Positions 27,101 to 35,205 of a stretch of 64,000 nt of DNA are shown here, piece by piece (the first letter of the stretch is position 1; the number at the start of each line of letters is the position of its first letter). This DNA comes from JASHSH01 sp036490215 (GTDB lineage Bacteria; Pseudomonadota; Alphaproteobacteria; Rhodospirillales; Magnetospirillaceae), in contig DASXEH010000055.1 in the NCBI GenBank assembly GCA_036490215.1, positions 60,053-124,052 on the forward strand, read 5' to 3'. The translations under genes and the position numbers were made by a program. The notes under the pieces were generated by a model, which was not told the origin of the DNA, made no database searches, and was given only the letters and a program-made list of their open reading frames with translations.

Positions 27101-30100
27101 TCTTTATGAAGAGCATATCTCCGGCACCTATGGCGCGGCGCAGACGCACTGGGCAGAGATGGGATGGCCCGGCGGGAGATGGGCCAGCTATGCCGTTCGC
27201 GCGCCGGTGGCCGAGGTCGAAGCAGCGCTCAAGGGCGAGGACAAAGCCTATCTGCTGATCATCAATTCACCTGGCGAGGTGCTGATCGGTGGCGAGGCAG
27301 CCGCCTGCCGGCGAGTCATCGACCAACTGCCGCGTGCGGATGCCGTGCCGCTCGAGGAGGGCGTGATCTGCCACACGCCGGCGCTGATGCCGTCTCGGGA
27401 CCTGTGGTATCGCCTGCATCGGCGCGAAACACGCCCTTTGCCGGGTGTGCGTTTCTACGGCAATGCCCATGGCGAAGCCTATGCGGTCTCCTCGACAGCT
27501 GTGGCTGAGGCGCTGCTGCTGCAGGCCGTGCGTATGGTGGATTTCCCTCAAACCATCCGCCGCGCCTGGGATGATGGCGTTCGTATCTTCATCGAGCATG
27601 GGCCGCGCGCGCTCTGCAGCCGCTGGATCGGCGAGACGCTCGCGGGTCGCCCACATGTCGCCATCGCGCTGGATGCCGGCGGTGGCAATGCCTTGCGCAG
27701 CGCCCTCAAAGCGACCGCGCGTCTTATCGTTGCGGGTGTGCCGGTCAATCTTGAGAAGATGCGCGCGCTGTTGGCCCGGCCGCAGCAACGGGAAACACCG
27801 CCTGCCGCCATGCAGAGCTTTCCGGCGCATTGGCCGAGCTTCGATCTCAGCCGACCTGCAGCGGATATAGCCACCGAGGGTCATCAGATTATGAAACCGC
27901 CGCCGGCGTTGGCGCCCGTTCTCGAGCCCTTAGTCCTGCAGTTGAATAGCAGGCCTACAGTCCCGGCGGAGATGTCACCGGCCGTTGCTCGTGCGCAAAT
28001 GATCGTTGAGATGCATCACGCAATGACGCGCGAACACGTCGCTTACCTGGCGCAAGCGAATGGCATGCATCGTACATTTCTCACCGGGCGCGCGCGCGCC
28101 GGCTTGGCCGTCTTGCCGTCGACCTCAGACTCACCTGTGCCGCAGCCATCCGCCCTGGTAGCGCCGCTAGAGAATCGTGCGCCTAGCTCCATACGCCAGA
28201 CGCCAAAGCCGATTCCCGCATCGGCCTCGTCCCCCGCCGTCCGCCGTCCACGCCCGCCGCAGGGGCCGAGTTTCGACCGCCAGCAGCTTGAGCATCTCGC
28301 CACAGAGTGCATCTCGGATCTGTTCGGGCCGCAATTCGCCGCACAGGACATCTATCCGCGCCAGGCGCGGATGCCTCAGCCGCCGCTGTTGCTGGCGGAC
28401 CGCATCCTCGGCATCGACGCAGAGCCATTGTCGATGGGCACCGGAACTATTTGGAGCGAGACAGATGTCACCGCCGATGCGTGGTATGTGCATGATGGGC
28501 ATATGCCGGCGGGTGTCTGCATCGAAGCCGGTCAGGCCGATCTGCTGCTGATCTCGTGGCTCGGTATCGACATGCACGCGCGCGGCGACCGGGTCTACCG
28601 GTTACTCGGCTGCGACTTGACCTATCACGGCGGCCTGCCGGCGGTCGGCGACACGATGCATTACGAGATCCAGATCGACGGACACGCCGCTCAAGGCGAC
28701 GTGCGGCTGTTTTTCTTTCACTCCGATTGCTTCATCGACGGTGCGGTGCGCATGAGCGTGCGCAATGGTCAGGCAGGGTTCTTCAGCGATCAGGAGCTGG
28801 CGGGGGCAGATGGCATCTTGTGGACGCCGGAGAACGGTGAGCACACGCCCGATGGTGCGGCGCGACTCGCCCATTCGCCACAACTGACTGAGCGTCGCAC
28901 ATTCTCGGTTGGCGACATCGATGCATTCGTCGAGGGGCGCCCCTACGATTGCTTCGGACCCGGCTTCGAAATGGCGGCGGCACATAAGTCCAGCCCGCGC
29001 ATCCCAGGCGGCCAGATGCGCTTTGTGCACGACGTGATCGAATTCGACCCGCAGGGCGGCCCATGGCAGCGCGGGCATCTACGTGCGAGATTTCTCATTT
29101 CGCGGTGGGACTGGTTCTTCGCCCCGCATTTCAAGAACGACCCTTGCATGCCGGGCACCTTAATGTTCGAGGGCTGCATGCAAGCGCTTGCGATCTATCT
29201 CGCGGCGCTCGGCTTCACGATCGGTCGGGATGGCTGGCGGTTCGAGCCAGTTCCTGACCAGAATTATCAGCTGCGGTGCCGAGGCCAGGTGACGCCGCGA
29301 TCAAAGGTCCTCGTCGCCGATATCTACATCGACGAGATCGTGGATGGGCCGGAGCCTATGATTTTTGCCGATGTGCTCGGAACCGTCGATGGCCACAAGG
29401 CTTTCCATGGCCGGCGCCTTGGACTGCGATTGGTGCCGGACGTGCCACCGCAGATGGAAGTCAAGGCGATAGCTCCATCCGCTAGTGCATTGCCCGCGGC
29501 ACAGGCTGAAGGCGTGACGCTCGACTATGCCTCGCTGCTCGCTTGCGCCTTGGGCCGTCCAAGTGCGGCGTTCGGACCGAAGTTTGGCCGCTTCGACGGT
29601 GCGCGGCGGCTGCCACGGCTGCCCGGTCCACCATACCATTTCATGAGCCGTGTCATCGGACTCGATGCGCGGATGGAAGAATTGCGCGCGGGCTCGAGTG
29701 TTGAATCGGAATATGACATCCCCTCGGACGCTTGGTACTTCGCCGAGAATGGCTCCGGCGGAACGATGCCCTGGTGCGTGCTGCTTGAGGCCGTGTTGCA
29801 ACCATGCGGGTGGCTGGCGTCGTTCATCGGTGTTCCGCTGACCTCCGAGGAGGATCTGTTCTTCCGTAACCTCGACGGTGCGGCAACGGTGCACCGCGAG
29901 CTTGGTCGAGAGGATGGCACGTTACGCACGCGCGCCAAACTGACGTCGATCTCCCGCATGGGTGAGATGACCATCGTCGCGTTCGAGGTGCGCGCCGCGC
30001 TGGCTGGCGGCGAATCGGTTCTAACGATGACAACCGCATTCGGCTTCTTTCCGGCGCGGGCGCTCGCCAATCAATCCGGGATTCCCGCGCGCGCCGAAGA

Positions 30101-31685
30101 GATGGAACGTCTGCGTCGGCCCTCAATGCCGACTGGGGATGACGATGTCGATCATCTCGCGCTGTTGCGTCCGCGCTTAGCATCGGGTTCGCTCCTGATG
30201 CTCGACCGGGTAACGGTGATCGACCTCCATGGCGGCCCGGCAGGGCTGGGGGCTGCATATGGCGAGAAGGATGTCCGCCCAGGAGAATGGTTCTTTAAGG
30301 CGCACTTCTTCGGCGACCCGGTACAGCCGGGCTCTCTCGGCCTTGAGGCTTTGCTCCAGCTTCTCAAAGCGCTCGCCTTGGCGCAGGGCCTCGATCATGA
30401 CATTCCGACGGCGCGATTTGAGTCGGTGGCGCTCGATGGACGCATCAATTGGAAATTCCGCGGCCAGGTATTGCCGACGAATAAGCTGATTTCGAGCGTT
30501 GTCGAGATCACCGAGGTCGCGCGCGACGGTGCCTCCGTAACAGTAACGGCCACGGGTTCGCTGTGGGTGGATGGCCTGAAGATCTACGAGGTGACGGGCC
30601 TCGCCATCCGCCTTCGCTCGGGCGAGGAGCGCGTGGCTCTTGTGCCAGATGTGATGAGGCCAACCGAAGTTGCACAACAGTCGCTGGCCCCGTCGGTTGC
30701 CCAAGCGTTCCAGGGCCCATCCGACCTCCCGCAGATCGGTGCATTCTGGCGCACGGTCTCCAGTCTCGAAGAATGGCCACTCGCCGACCTGCATCTCGGC
30801 CTGATCGACCTGCTCGTCGAGCGCGTCGACATCGAATCGCCTGAAGTCTACGACCGGTTGCGCGGACGCCCAGTGCTGTTCATCGCCAATCATCAGGTCG
30901 GTATTGAGTCGATGCTGTTCAACGTGATCGCCAGCGCAATCCTCGATATGCCGACGCTGACCATCGCTAAAGCCGAGCATCGGACAAGCTGGATGGGCGA
31001 GCTGACGGCGCTGGGACAATCATTTCCGGGCGCCCGGCAGCCGGATCCTATCGCGTATTTCGAACGCCAAAATCCGCAGGACCTGATCGATGTTCTGGCG
31101 CGCTACAAGACCGACGGCGGTCTAGCGACCTCGCTGATGCTTCATGCCGACGGTACCCGCGCGGTAAGCTGTTGCACGCCCGTCGCCAAGCTGAGCACGG
31201 TGTTTACCGACTTGGCTTGCAGCCTCGACCTGCCGGTCATCCCTGTGCGTTTCGTGGGTGGCTTGCCGGCAGACCCTGCACCGCAGCGCCTCGAATTCCC
31301 GATCGGATTCGCCAAGCAACGCTATGTGCTCGGTGCGCCGATCCTTCCCGATGTACTGCGTGGCATGCCATCGCCCGACAGGGCGCGCCGTGTGGTGGTG
31401 GCACTCAACGCTCTGTCCCCGCACTGCGATGATGAACGTCCCGGCGAGCCGCAGCCGGAGCTCGAGGCCGCGATCCGGCGAAGGATGGCGGAAGCACGCG
31501 TCGATGAAGCACGTGCCGTCGCGATCGAGGTGTTGCTGCGATCGCCGGCGCGTGATCCGCTCAGCCTTGCCATCCGCGAAGCATTGCACGGGCGGGCCGT
31601 GACGCTGCCGGCCGGTACATTAGGCATGTGGTTGGGACGTTTCTTGTCATGGCTCGGGGTGCCATCCGCACCCAACGGCGCGTGA
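24180..31685 (+). CDS. pfaC: PUFA synthase-like megasynthase KS-CLF-AT-DH-DH-acyltransferase
   Basis: The 2501-residue protein starts with an active ketosynthase (Cys189 in DAACASS, His324, His360), then a chain-length-factor-like copy with Glu610 at the Cys position. An acyltransferase with GLSSGES (Ser947) resembles PfaB. After a Pro-rich linker come four hot-dog units as two FabA-like dehydratase pairs, with active residues visible in PHFKNDPCMPGTLMFEG (His1650, Glu1664) and AHFFGDPVQPGSLGLEA (His2042, Glu2056). From about 2200 there is a glycerolipid acyltransferase domain (NHQVGIES, His2238). This KS-CLF-AT-DH-DH-AGPAT order is that described for myxobacterial Pfa3. The ATG at 24180 overlaps the previous stop as TGATG; a GTG lies 3 bases earlier. 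It could place the nascent chain directly onto lysophosphatidate. Confidence 0.92.
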   Translation: MVFPSIAIVGQGCVLPGALDPDALWRAILSGDDLLAPVPEQFWRASSARLLKGLQRGEEGCATDRGGFVSGFEDVFDPHAYRLDPKLLLELDPLIQWICHAGGQALAGAGVDADHRLRARTGAIFGNLSYPTSRLAEFAETAWIGTRGSGPHAPRQTHPLNRFSSGLPAHLLCHALGLGAGSFALDAACASSLYAIKLACDWLHDGRADAMLAGGVNAIDGLTLHAGFTTLGALSPSGRSRPFHAAADGLVPAEGAAFVLLKRLADAEANGDRILGVIRGIGLSNDGRAGGILTPDRAGQERAIKAAYRQAELQPRDISLIECHATGTLVGDATEIASTGGVFTGLRDIPIGALKSNLGHLVTASGAAGLLKLVAAMHHRQIPPTIHLDAPSPTLGASPFRVVTEAEPWQASGPLRAAISSFGFGGNNAHLIVEEWQPPVAATRRVVSPPSAAPRPRIAIVGMAAQVAGGQSLDDFARDLMGAPPSTIEGKATAIELPAHGLGIPPKDLEKTLPQQLLALKVARDALAPFAPIAKERTSVVIGMGCDAEGCRLGLRLRLTDLIPETDQRDAVAPRVDAAMIIGCMPNIPANRIGRLFDVEGPVFTVSAEELSGVRAIQIAVHDLETGAVDLALAGAVDLSVEPVHAAAARIVLAADRHVPGDAACAFVLKREADAIRDGDPIYALLDSDCGHAVVWDAGAVVRARFGHAHAASGALEMMAAAVALNEGVLPHVDGKGTPWLPNGQTRAIHLEMAGLGGAHTDIVLREPAIHAPRVRLTQPDLPDVFVYHGRTLAELHDAVAQDQRAALPLPAGPRLAFVATAAELDSIRRTAVALLFRLRGGATPAAAPEIEFAEDANPGEVAFVFTGAAAAYRGMGAELLAAAPQLTRGLATPQLGRRCGWIYESGRGEGPSAFEQLCGASFLSQIHAEWTLRVLDIAPQAAIGLSSGESNALMALGAWSDFDTMLDEIEHERLYEEHISGTYGAAQTHWAEMGWPGGRWASYAVRAPVAEVEAALKGEDKAYLLIINSPGEVLIGGEAAACRRVIDQLPRADAVPLEEGVICHTPALMPSRDLWYRLHRRETRPLPGVRFYGNAHGEAYAVSSTAVAEALLLQAVRMVDFPQTIRRAWDDGVRIFIEHGPRALCSRWIGETLAGRPHVAIALDAGGGNALRSALKATARLIVAGVPVNLEKMRALLARPQQRETPPAAMQSFPAHWPSFDLSRPAADIATEGHQIMKPPPALAPVLEPLVLQLNSRPTVPAEMSPAVARAQMIVEMHHAMTREHVAYLAQANGMHRTFLTGRARAGLAVLPSTSDSPVPQPSALVAPLENRAPSSIRQTPKPIPASASSPAVRRPRPPQGPSFDRQQLEHLATECISDLFGPQFAAQDIYPRQARMPQPPLLLADRILGIDAEPLSMGTGTIWSETDVTADAWYVHDGHMPAGVCIEAGQADLLLISWLGIDMHARGDRVYRLLGCDLTYHGGLPAVGDTMHYEIQIDGHAAQGDVRLFFFHSDCFIDGAVRMSVRNGQAGFFSDQELAGADGILWTPENGEHTPDGAARLAHSPQLTERRTFSVGDIDAFVEGRPYDCFGPGFEMAAAHKSSPRIPGGQMRFVHDVIEFDPQGGPWQRGHLRARFLISRWDWFFAPHFKNDPCMPGTLMFEGCMQALAIYLAALGFTIGRDGWRFEPVPDQNYQLRCRGQVTPRSKVLVADIYIDEIVDGPEPMIFADVLGTVDGHKAFHGRRLGLRLVPDVPPQMEVKAIAPSASALPAAQAEGVTLDYASLLACALGRPSAAFGPKFGRFDGARRLPRLPGPPYHFMSRVIGLDARMEELRAGSSVESEYDIPSDAWYFAENGSGGTMPWCVLLEAVLQPCGWLASFIGVPLTSEEDLFFRNLDGAATVHRELGREDGTLRTRAKLTSISRMGEMTIVAFEVRAALAGGESVLTMTTAFGFFPARALANQSGIPARAEEMERLRRPSMPTGDDDVDHLALLRPRLASGSLLMLDRVTVIDLHGGPAGLGAAYGEKDVRPGEWFFKAHFFGDPVQPGSLGLEALLQLLKALALAQGLDHDIPTARFESVALDGRINWKFRGQVLPTNKLISSVVEITEVARDGASVTVTATGSLWVDGLKIYEVTGLAIRLRSGEERVALVPDVMRPTEVAQQSLAPSVAQAFQGPSDLPQIGAFWRTVSSLEEWPLADLHLGLIDLLVERVDIESPEVYDRLRGRPVLFIANHQVGIESMLFNVIASAILDMPTLTIAKAEHRTSWMGELTALGQSFPGARQPDPIAYFERQNPQDLIDVLARYKTDGGLATSLMLHADGTRAVSCCTPVAKLSTVFTDLACSLDLPVIPVRFVGGLPADPAPQRLEFPIGFAKQRYVLGAPILPDVLRGMPSPDRARRVVVALNALSPHCDDERPGEPQPELEAAIRRRMAEARVDEARAVAIEVLLRSPARDPLSLAIREALHGRAVTLPAGTLGMWLGRFLSWLGVPSAPNGA

Positions 31686-33241
31686 TGGTTCGGCAACCGC
31701 CAATGCCACTTGCACCACCAATTCAGGTCAGTATGCTGCGCGCCAGGAGCGGAATAATGCACGGCGAAACCATCGACCCGCACGCTTCGGCCTCGAGCGC
31801 GGCAGCCGACGTTTCACCGGCGATCCCAGCCTCACCACCTGTTCCCCTCTGTCCTTGTGGCGTGAGCCTCTTCAGCGCGTCCTTGGATTGCCCCTTCGCG
31901 ATTGCACCCGATGATCTCCACTCGATTGTGGTCCCTGCCGGGCTGACACTGATACCGGCCGGCAGCCCGCACCGAGCGCTTGAGCTGATCGCGCCGCCGC
32001 ATATCGAACTCGCCAGCAGCGATCCTCACGCGGTGTTCGAGATGCTTCGCTATGCCGGGGCGCGCTACGCGGCATCGGATTCACCGGCGGCATCCGCCGC
32101 GCTTCAGGTGTTCGATGCGGGACGAATGTTGGGCCTGAGCGGCCCATATGATGCGATCACCTTCGACTGGGATCACACCTTCGGCAATCATAAGATCGTC
32201 GAGGACTTGCTGAAGCTCATCAAGACTCGTGGACTCAAGTCAGCACCCTCGGCCGCCATGAGCGCGACGCCTTTGGTTGCGATTGAGACGGCTCGGCCGT
32301 TCATGACCGAGTTGGTCTTCGGTATCATGGCGGGCTTCGCTATCCGCCAGGGGCTGACTTATCTTTCGGATTGGGAGCGCTATCGCCCCATGGTTGGTCT
32401 CGCGACCCACACCTGGCCGGATCGGCTTGCGCGTTCTGCGCTCTTCGCGCCGATCCTTCCGCTGATGGAAGGCCTGTTGCCTGGCGCACCCGCGGTCTAT
32501 GAGCGTTTCAGGTCGGTGGATGTCCGGTCCGTCATCCATCTGCACCATTTCCTCGATCACGCAACAAGCCTGATCCGCCGCTTCGACGCGCACGGCTTCG
32601 CGGCGCTGACGATGGACCAAGCCTACGAACTGATGCGTTCCTTCGAGGACGGCGGGGCTCACCACCGCAAACCGTTGGGCACTTGGGCAGCGCGTGGCTG
32701 GATGCCGGAGCGGCTGCTGCATGTCGACAATTCGCGAATGCTGGTTGCCGATCTAACCCGCGAGGCCGCGCTTGGCAAACATGCTGCCACGCGCTTCCTG
32801 CACATTCCGCATCTACATTCGCGCGTGTTCGCGGAGATCAAACCGTGGCACATGATGGCGTTGCCGGCCATGTGGCAAAGCCGCCCCAAAGCGCTGCACA
32901 GCGCTGCAGCCCATCTTGCGCGTAAGGAATGGACGCGCTCCGCTGTTCCCGACCTGCTGCATCGGCTGGGACATCCATTGGCAACCGACGGTGTCGTTTG
33001 GTCGAAGGGAGAGCTTCCGACAGGGACTGAGATGGCGGTGTATCGGGCGACCACCAGTCTAGGCGAGTTCTGGGATTACTATGTCGAACCGGTGGTCCGT
33101 ACACAGGCGCTGATCCGCGACGTGAAGACGCGGCATGGCGGGCTGCGAGCCATTCGGCGAGCCTGGCGCGCGGTTGCGCCACATGGGGCAACAATCAATG
33201 CGGTCGATGCTCATGAACCGCGACGAGATGAGGTGGCATAG
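31685..33241 (+). CDS. HAD-fold protein with DxDxT motif, candidate lipid phosphatase
   Basis: The 518-residue protein has a Pro/Ala-rich N-terminus, then haloacid-dehalogenase-like signatures. Motif I is ITFDWDHTFG (Asp161, Asp163, Thr165), a motif III-like Lys-Pro pair is in HHRKPLG (Lys329), and a motif IV-like acidic residue is in LLHVDNSR (Asp348). DxDxT is the motif used by lipin-type phosphatidate phosphatases and many other HAD phosphatases. The ATG overlaps the megasynthase stop as TGATG; a longer frame from 31628 was rejected for this reason. Position between an acyltransferase-ending synthase and BtaA suggests conversion of phosphatidate to diacylglycerol. That activity is inference, and the rest of the protein is unfamiliar. 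Confidence 0.65.
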   Translation: MVRQPPMPLAPPIQVSMLRARSGIMHGETIDPHASASSAAADVSPAIPASPPVPLCPCGVSLFSASLDCPFAIAPDDLHSIVVPAGLTLIPAGSPHRALELIAPPHIELASSDPHAVFEMLRYAGARYAASDSPAASAALQVFDAGRMLGLSGPYDAITFDWDHTFGNHKIVEDLLKLIKTRGLKSAPSAAMSATPLVAIETARPFMTELVFGIMAGFAIRQGLTYLSDWERYRPMVGLATHTWPDRLARSALFAPILPLMEGLLPGAPAVYERFRSVDVRSVIHLHHFLDHATSLIRRFDAHGFAALTMDQAYELMRSFEDGGAHHRKPLGTWAARGWMPERLLHVDNSRMLVADLTREAALGKHAATRFLHIPHLHSRVFAEIKPWHMMALPAMWQSRPKALHSAAAHLARKEWTRSAVPDLLHRLGHPLATDGVVWSKGELPTGTEMAVYRATTSLGEFWDYYVEPVVRTQALIRDVKTRHGGLRAIRRAWRAVAPHGATINAVDAHEPRRDEVA

Positions 33242-33244
33242 TCG

Positions 33245-34444
33245 ATGGGCCCACGCCTAACCCTGCTGGAGCGATTCGAAGAGGCGTCGTTCCGGTTTTT
33301 GACCGGCCGCAATCTCGTCTACAACACGTCGTGGGAAGATCCGGCAGTCGATCGCCGTGCCATGCGGCTGACATCGGATAGCAGCGTGCTCGCGATCACC
33401 AGCGCCGGTTGCAACGTGCTCGATTACGCACTCGAAGCACCCGAGCGCGTCGTCGCGGTGGATATCAATCCACGCCAAACCGCGCTCCTCGAGCTCAAGA
33501 TCGCGGCCATCCGCCGCCTGTCCTATGACGATATGTTCGCGCTGTTCGGATTGGGCGGGCATGCCGAGTTCACGGCCTTGTATCGCGATGCGCTGCGCAA
33601 CGATCTCTCGCCCTTTGCGCGTGAATACTGGGACCGCCGCCCACACTGGTTCGCGGCCGCAGATGGCAATTTCTACACGCGTGGGCTGACCGGGATGGTA
33701 ATGCGCTGCCTGCAGTGGCGGCTTCATGCCCAGCGCACCTTGGCGCCGCTGGTCTACGCTCTTTTCGACCAGCCCGATATCGAAACACAGCGTCGGTTCT
33801 ATCTGGACAAGGTACGGCCGCGGATCTGGACGCCCTTTGTGCGCTGGTTCCTGTCCACGCCGATGTTCACTTCGCTCGTCGGTGTGCCGATGGCGCAGCG
33901 GCGTCTCCTCGAAGATGGCCCGCGTGGCATGTCGGCATCGCTGCGCGAGTTGATCGACGAATTGTTCTGCACGGTGCCTGCCAACGACAATTATTTCTGG
34001 GGCGTGTACGTCTTCGGCCATTACCATCCCAACCGTTGCCCGCGCTACCTGACGCCGGACGGATTTGCGCGGCTGAAGGCTGGGTTGGTCGACCGCATCG
34101 AGTTTTACACCAGTACGGTGACGGAATATCTTTCGCGCCCCGGTCCGCAATTCACCCATGCCGTGCTGCTCGATCACATGGATTGGATGAGCTCCTATTA
34201 TCCCGAGGCCCTGGAGCAGGAATGGGAGGCGCTGATGCGACGCCTGCGGCCGGGCGCGCAAGTTCTGTTCCGCTCCGCACATGTCGCGCCACCCTTCCTC
34301 GACACGACGATGGTGGGGCCCGAGCGCACGCCGCTGCGCCAACGCCTCGGTTTCCGTACTGATGAGGCGCAAGAGCTGTCCCGCGCCGACCGTGTGCACA
34401 CCTATGCCAGCTTCCACATTGCCATCGTGCCGGGGGCGACGTGA
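33245..34444 (+). CDS. btaA: BtaA-like S-adenosylmethionine:diacylglycerol 3-amino-3-carboxypropyltransferase
   Basis: The 399-residue protein has the BtaA/DUF3419 pattern: RNLVYNTSWEDPAVDRRAM near residue 20, an SAM-binding region VLAITSAGCNVLDYAL and VVAVDINPRQTALLELK, and a C-terminal block with LLDHMDWMS and ALMRRLRPGAQVLFRSA. BtaA transfers the aminocarboxypropyl group of S-adenosylmethionine to diacylglycerol, giving diacylglyceryl homoserine, the first betaine-lipid intermediate. It starts 3 bases after the HAD gene stop with a GAGGTGG site upstream, and is coupled to btaB by TGATG. Length is normal for bacterial BtaA. Confidence 0.9.
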   Translation: MGPRLTLLERFEEASFRFLTGRNLVYNTSWEDPAVDRRAMRLTSDSSVLAITSAGCNVLDYALEAPERVVAVDINPRQTALLELKIAAIRRLSYDDMFALFGLGGHAEFTALYRDALRNDLSPFAREYWDRRPHWFAAADGNFYTRGLTGMVMRCLQWRLHAQRTLAPLVYALFDQPDIETQRRFYLDKVRPRIWTPFVRWFLSTPMFTSLVGVPMAQRRLLEDGPRGMSASLRELIDELFCTVPANDNYFWGVYVFGHYHPNRCPRYLTPDGFARLKAGLVDRIEFYTSTVTEYLSRPGPQFTHAVLLDHMDWMSSYYPEALEQEWEALMRRLRPGAQVLFRSAHVAPPFLDTTMVGPERTPLRQRLGFRTDEAQELSRADRVHTYASFHIAIVPGAT

Positions 34445-35205
34445 TGGGTGGGGGCCTTGCACCGGCTCGCGACTGGCGCAGCGATCTGCGGGTCTTGCTG
34501 CAGTTCTTGCGTGGCAATAGCGGCAGTGGTGACCACGCGGCGAGGCTGAACGCCTTCTATGGGCCGCAGGCGCAGGCCTATGATGCGTTTCGCGAACGGT
34601 TGCTGCCGGGGCGGCGCGCGTTCATGGAGGCTCTGCCGCTGGCCACAGGCGCCCGCGCGATCGATTTCGGCGCTGGGACCGGGCGTCACTGGCTCTATAT
34701 CGGGGACAAGCTGGCCGATATCGCCCAGCTCGATCTCGTCGATCTTTGCTCCCCGCTGCTGGACATCGCCAGGACCCGTTTCGCGAATCAGTCGCAAGTC
34801 CGTATCGTTCTGGGCGACGCGACGACGTGGCAAGCTGCCGCGCCGGCCGATGCGATCATTTTCTCCTATTCGCTATCGATGATGCCAGACTGGCGGACTG
34901 TGCTAGCGAACGCCTTGGCACAGTTGAAACCTGGAGGGGTCCTTGGCGTGATCGATTTCTGTACTTTGCCCGTAGTGCCGCCAACGCCGCTGCGGCCGAT
35001 GTCGCGCTGGAGCCGCTGGTTCTGGCCGCGCTGGTTCGCCCATGACGGGGTCTGGCTGCGGCCGGATGTGCTGCCGGCACTGATGGCCTCCGGCCCGACG
35101 CTGGCACTGGAGCAGTCGGCAGCCGCATTGCCGTACTTGCCATTTATACGTGCGCCGTGGTTCCTTTGGATCGGCCGCCCGAAACCTCAAGCGAAGTTCA
35201 CATGA
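34444..35205 (+). CDS. btaB: BtaB-like betaine-lipid N-methyltransferase
   Basis: The 253-residue class I methyltransferase has the SAM motif AIDFGAGTGRHWLYIGDKL, an acidic turn LVDLCSPLL, and the FSYSLSMMPDW segment characteristic of BtaB. BtaB would trimethylate diacylglyceryl homoserine to the betaine lipid DGTS. The ATG at 34444 overlaps the btaA stop; a GTG three bases upstream is an alternative. In other alphaproteobacteria btaA and btaB are paired and induced by phosphate limitation. Here they sit inside a PUFA-synthase-like operon. Confidence 0.88.
   Translation: MGGGLAPARDWRSDLRVLLQFLRGNSGSGDHAARLNAFYGPQAQAYDAFRERLLPGRRAFMEALPLATGARAIDFGAGTGRHWLYIGDKLADIAQLDLVDLCSPLLDIARTRFANQSQVRIVLGDATTWQAAAPADAIIFSYSLSMMPDWRTVLANALAQLKPGGVLGVIDFCTLPVVPPTPLRPMSRWSRWFWPRWFAHDGVWLRPDVLPALMASGPTLALEQSAAALPYLPFIRAPWFLWIGRPKPQAKFT

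Noticed and set aside
18829..31685. Calling the megasynthases an ordinary modular polyketide or heterocyst-glycolipid synthase
   Set aside because: The PfaD-type reductase, KS-CLF pair, FabA-like dehydratases and AGPAT tail are PUFA-synthase traits; the exact product remains open.
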